Below, piece after piece: positions 6,990-8,190 of a stretch of 8,190 nt of DNA (positions are counted from its first letter, which is position 1; every line of letters begins with the position of its first letter). The DNA comes from SIG644 sp045613985 (lineage in GTDB: Bacteria > Bacillota > Clostridia > Oscillospirales > CAG-272): the NCBI GenBank assembly GCA_045613985.1, contig JAZLCA010000025.1, forward strand, positions 1-8,190, read 5' to 3'. The position numbers and the translations under genes were made by a program. The notes below the pieces were generated by a model that was not told the DNA's origin, made no database searches, and worked only from the letters and a program-made list of their open reading frames with translations.

Positions 6990-7237
6990 ATATTTAGGAA
7001 TTTAGAAGAATCTGATCTATGATGCATCCTATATATCGCAAAATTCATATGGACAGCAGCAGGATAGATCTTAAAGAATGTAATGCTACCGCATGAAGTT
7101 ATATATCATCATAGGTATATATGAGAAAAATGAAAACGGAACCAAGCATCATGTGTCAAGAAAAATGTCGATTATGTATTATACGCTACGGCGTTATATA
7201 AGTTATACAAATGGTAACAATATAATACATTACAAAA
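6990..7237 (+). other. Long AT-rich leader before the unknown gene
   Basis: This holds no supported coding frame. An imperfect inverted repeat, TATACGC-N4-GCGTTATA (7180-7198), and a second TATAAT (7221-7226) lie close to the gene. The latter could be part of a nearer promoter but has no convincing -35 at 17 bp. No known riboswitch motif was recognised, and no terminator-type hairpin with a T run was seen. Confidence 0.4.
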
Positions 7238-7239
7238 AT

Positions 7240-7255
7240 GGAGGCTAAAAGGATG
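7240..7255 (+). promoter_or_regulatory. RBS deciding the start at 7253
   Basis: GGAGG (7240-7244) is followed by an 8-nt spacer and ATG at 7253. An in-frame ATG at 7238 overlaps this Shine-Dalgarno sequence and has no site of its own, so 7253 is preferred. Confidence 0.8.
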
Positions 7256-8179
7256 ACGGAACGTTTTTTTAATCTATACGAATTAATTCACGAGATTTAC
7301 TTAATTAAGCACATAAGCACTTTAAAACCATATCAAAAAATCATATCTAAAGATGAATTGGACCAAGAGTTCTTTCGAATCCCACAAAAAGATAATTCTA
7401 AAGCGATTCCGATAGTAATTTCAGTTGAAGAAATGAGGCGAGCGGAAAGAGAAGTCAATATAAGACCCACTCGATACATGCTTTTTGAACGAGTAAAAAA
7501 CCAAGAATATGTCATTATACCTGAAAATGATGTGCTGGATGATTGGACACAGATTTTCTCTACAGATAATACACAAGGAAACACGAAATTAGTATCATTG
7601 GAAATTGATGCAAAAAGAAGGAAACAGACATATAATGCCAGAAAAGTTTCAAAATCTCAACTAGATCAAAAAACAGGATTGACATTTGAGGCTTTTAAAA
7701 AACGCTTTGAGCGCTATATCAAAGTATTGTTGGATAATATTTTTGAAATGTCCGATGCGTTACACTTGTTCAAAGAAAATGAAACTTATCGATTCACCAT
7801 TTCGGATTGCGAAATTCTTAGAGTTTTATATGATAGCTATGACAAACAAGGAAAATATCTTATAAGACAAGAATACGAAAAGATTACTCCAGGTTATATT
7901 GATTTTTTGCTATATTCAATAGACCTAATGACCGAGCAGCATCATTTCAACATTACTTTAGAACCTATAAAAGAAAAACTTAATGTTATCTTGCTAAAAG
8001 CACAGAAAAACCAATTGAAAAGTGATTTGTTGCAATTGGAAGAATTAATTCAACAAATAACCAATATTGCAGAGGATGATTGCATAGAAGAGAAAATCAA
8101 CTTTATTCAATCGAATCATGATCACATCATGAATTACTATCAGGATTTATTGAATGCAAGTAAAAAATATTTAAATTGA
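7253..8179 (+). CDS. Unrecognised AT-rich gene: 308-residue soluble, mostly helical protein
   Basis: I do not recognise the family. The protein has no signal peptide or membrane segment and is rich in Lys, Glu, Ile, Leu and Asn. An N-terminal mixed alpha/beta part covers about 1-110, including the stretches IPIVISVEEMRRAEREVNI (52-70) and RYMLFERVKNQEYVIIP (74-90). A basic, probably exposed segment follows at 120-140 (DAKRRKQTYNARKVSKSQLDQK region). A helical C-terminal part from about 144 ends in likely coiled-coil helices (about 240-300). The basic patch could contact nucleic acid, but no HTH, nuclease or other catalytic motif is visible. Base use is clearly more AT-rich than in the sugar locus. 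A line counted by hand at 7861-7920 has 15 G or C in 60, against 34 in 60 at 2101-2160. This suggests separate ancestry. Eleven bases follow the stop, so its downstream partner, if any, is not visible. Confidence 0.85.
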   Translation: MTERFFNLYELIHEIYLIKHISTLKPYQKIISKDELDQEFFRIPQKDNSKAIPIVISVEEMRRAEREVNIRPTRYMLFERVKNQEYVIIPENDVLDDWTQIFSTDNTQGNTKLVSLEIDAKRRKQTYNARKVSKSQLDQKTGLTFEAFKKRFERYIKVLLDNIFEMSDALHLFKENETYRFTISDCEILRVLYDSYDKQGKYLIRQEYEKITPGYIDFLLYSIDLMTEQHHFNITLEPIKEKLNVILLKAQKNQLKSDLLQLEELIQQITNIAEDDCIEEKINFIQSNHDHIMNYYQDLLNASKKYLN

Positions 8180-8190
8180 GAGTTAAAAAT

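Overview
The window looks like a chromosomal segment of a gut-type Firmicute (Clostridia, perhaps Oscillospiraceae or Lachnospiraceae). The grounds are strong AGGAGG-type ribosome binding sites, a lipoprotein signal peptide, sigma-A-like promoters, and a carbohydrate locus controlled by an AraC-family regulator. This placement is inferred from style; no rRNA or other marker gene is present.

Left part (1 to about 5935): a sugar-utilisation locus of moderate to high GC. Two minus-strand genes lie head to tail and probably form an operon. The first (4856 to 3069) encodes a cytoplasmic GH127-family enzyme (beta-L-arabinofuranosidase type) with the zinc/cysteine motif intact. The second starts at 2995 and runs off the left edge without a stop. 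It encodes a large lipoprotein of at least 998 residues: a lipobox, an Asp/Glu/Pro/Ser-rich tandem-repeat linker, an alpha-helical glycosidase-like region resembling GH127 but lacking its cysteines, a beta domain, and two tandem copies of a roughly 198-residue beta-sandwich, CBM-like domain. An AraC-family regulator (plus strand, ending at 5935) is divergent from this pair. The shared 131-bp intergenic region holds a near-consensus promoter for the regulator and a CcpA/LacI-type operator-like palindrome over its -35 box. The likely logic is that the surface lipoprotein binds or trims a plant arabinosylated glycan, the intracellular GH127 enzyme removes L-arabinofuranose from imported oligosaccharides, and the AraC-type protein switches the pair on. 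No transporter is visible in the window.

Middle part (5936 to about 7252): a mostly non-coding, AT-richer stretch. It contains a perfect 44-bp palindrome (6237-6280) between convergent genes, a small minus-strand gene that looks like only the C-terminal half of a YbjN-type chaperone domain, and a good promoter with a duplicated -10 hexamer.

Right part (7253-8179): one markedly AT-rich gene for a 308-residue, mostly helical soluble protein that I do not recognise. The change in composition together with the gene remnant suggests an accessory or horizontally acquired segment next to the sugar locus. The most useful items for follow-up are the atypical lipoprotein, the perfect palindrome, the non-standard start of the regulator, and the orphan AT-rich gene.
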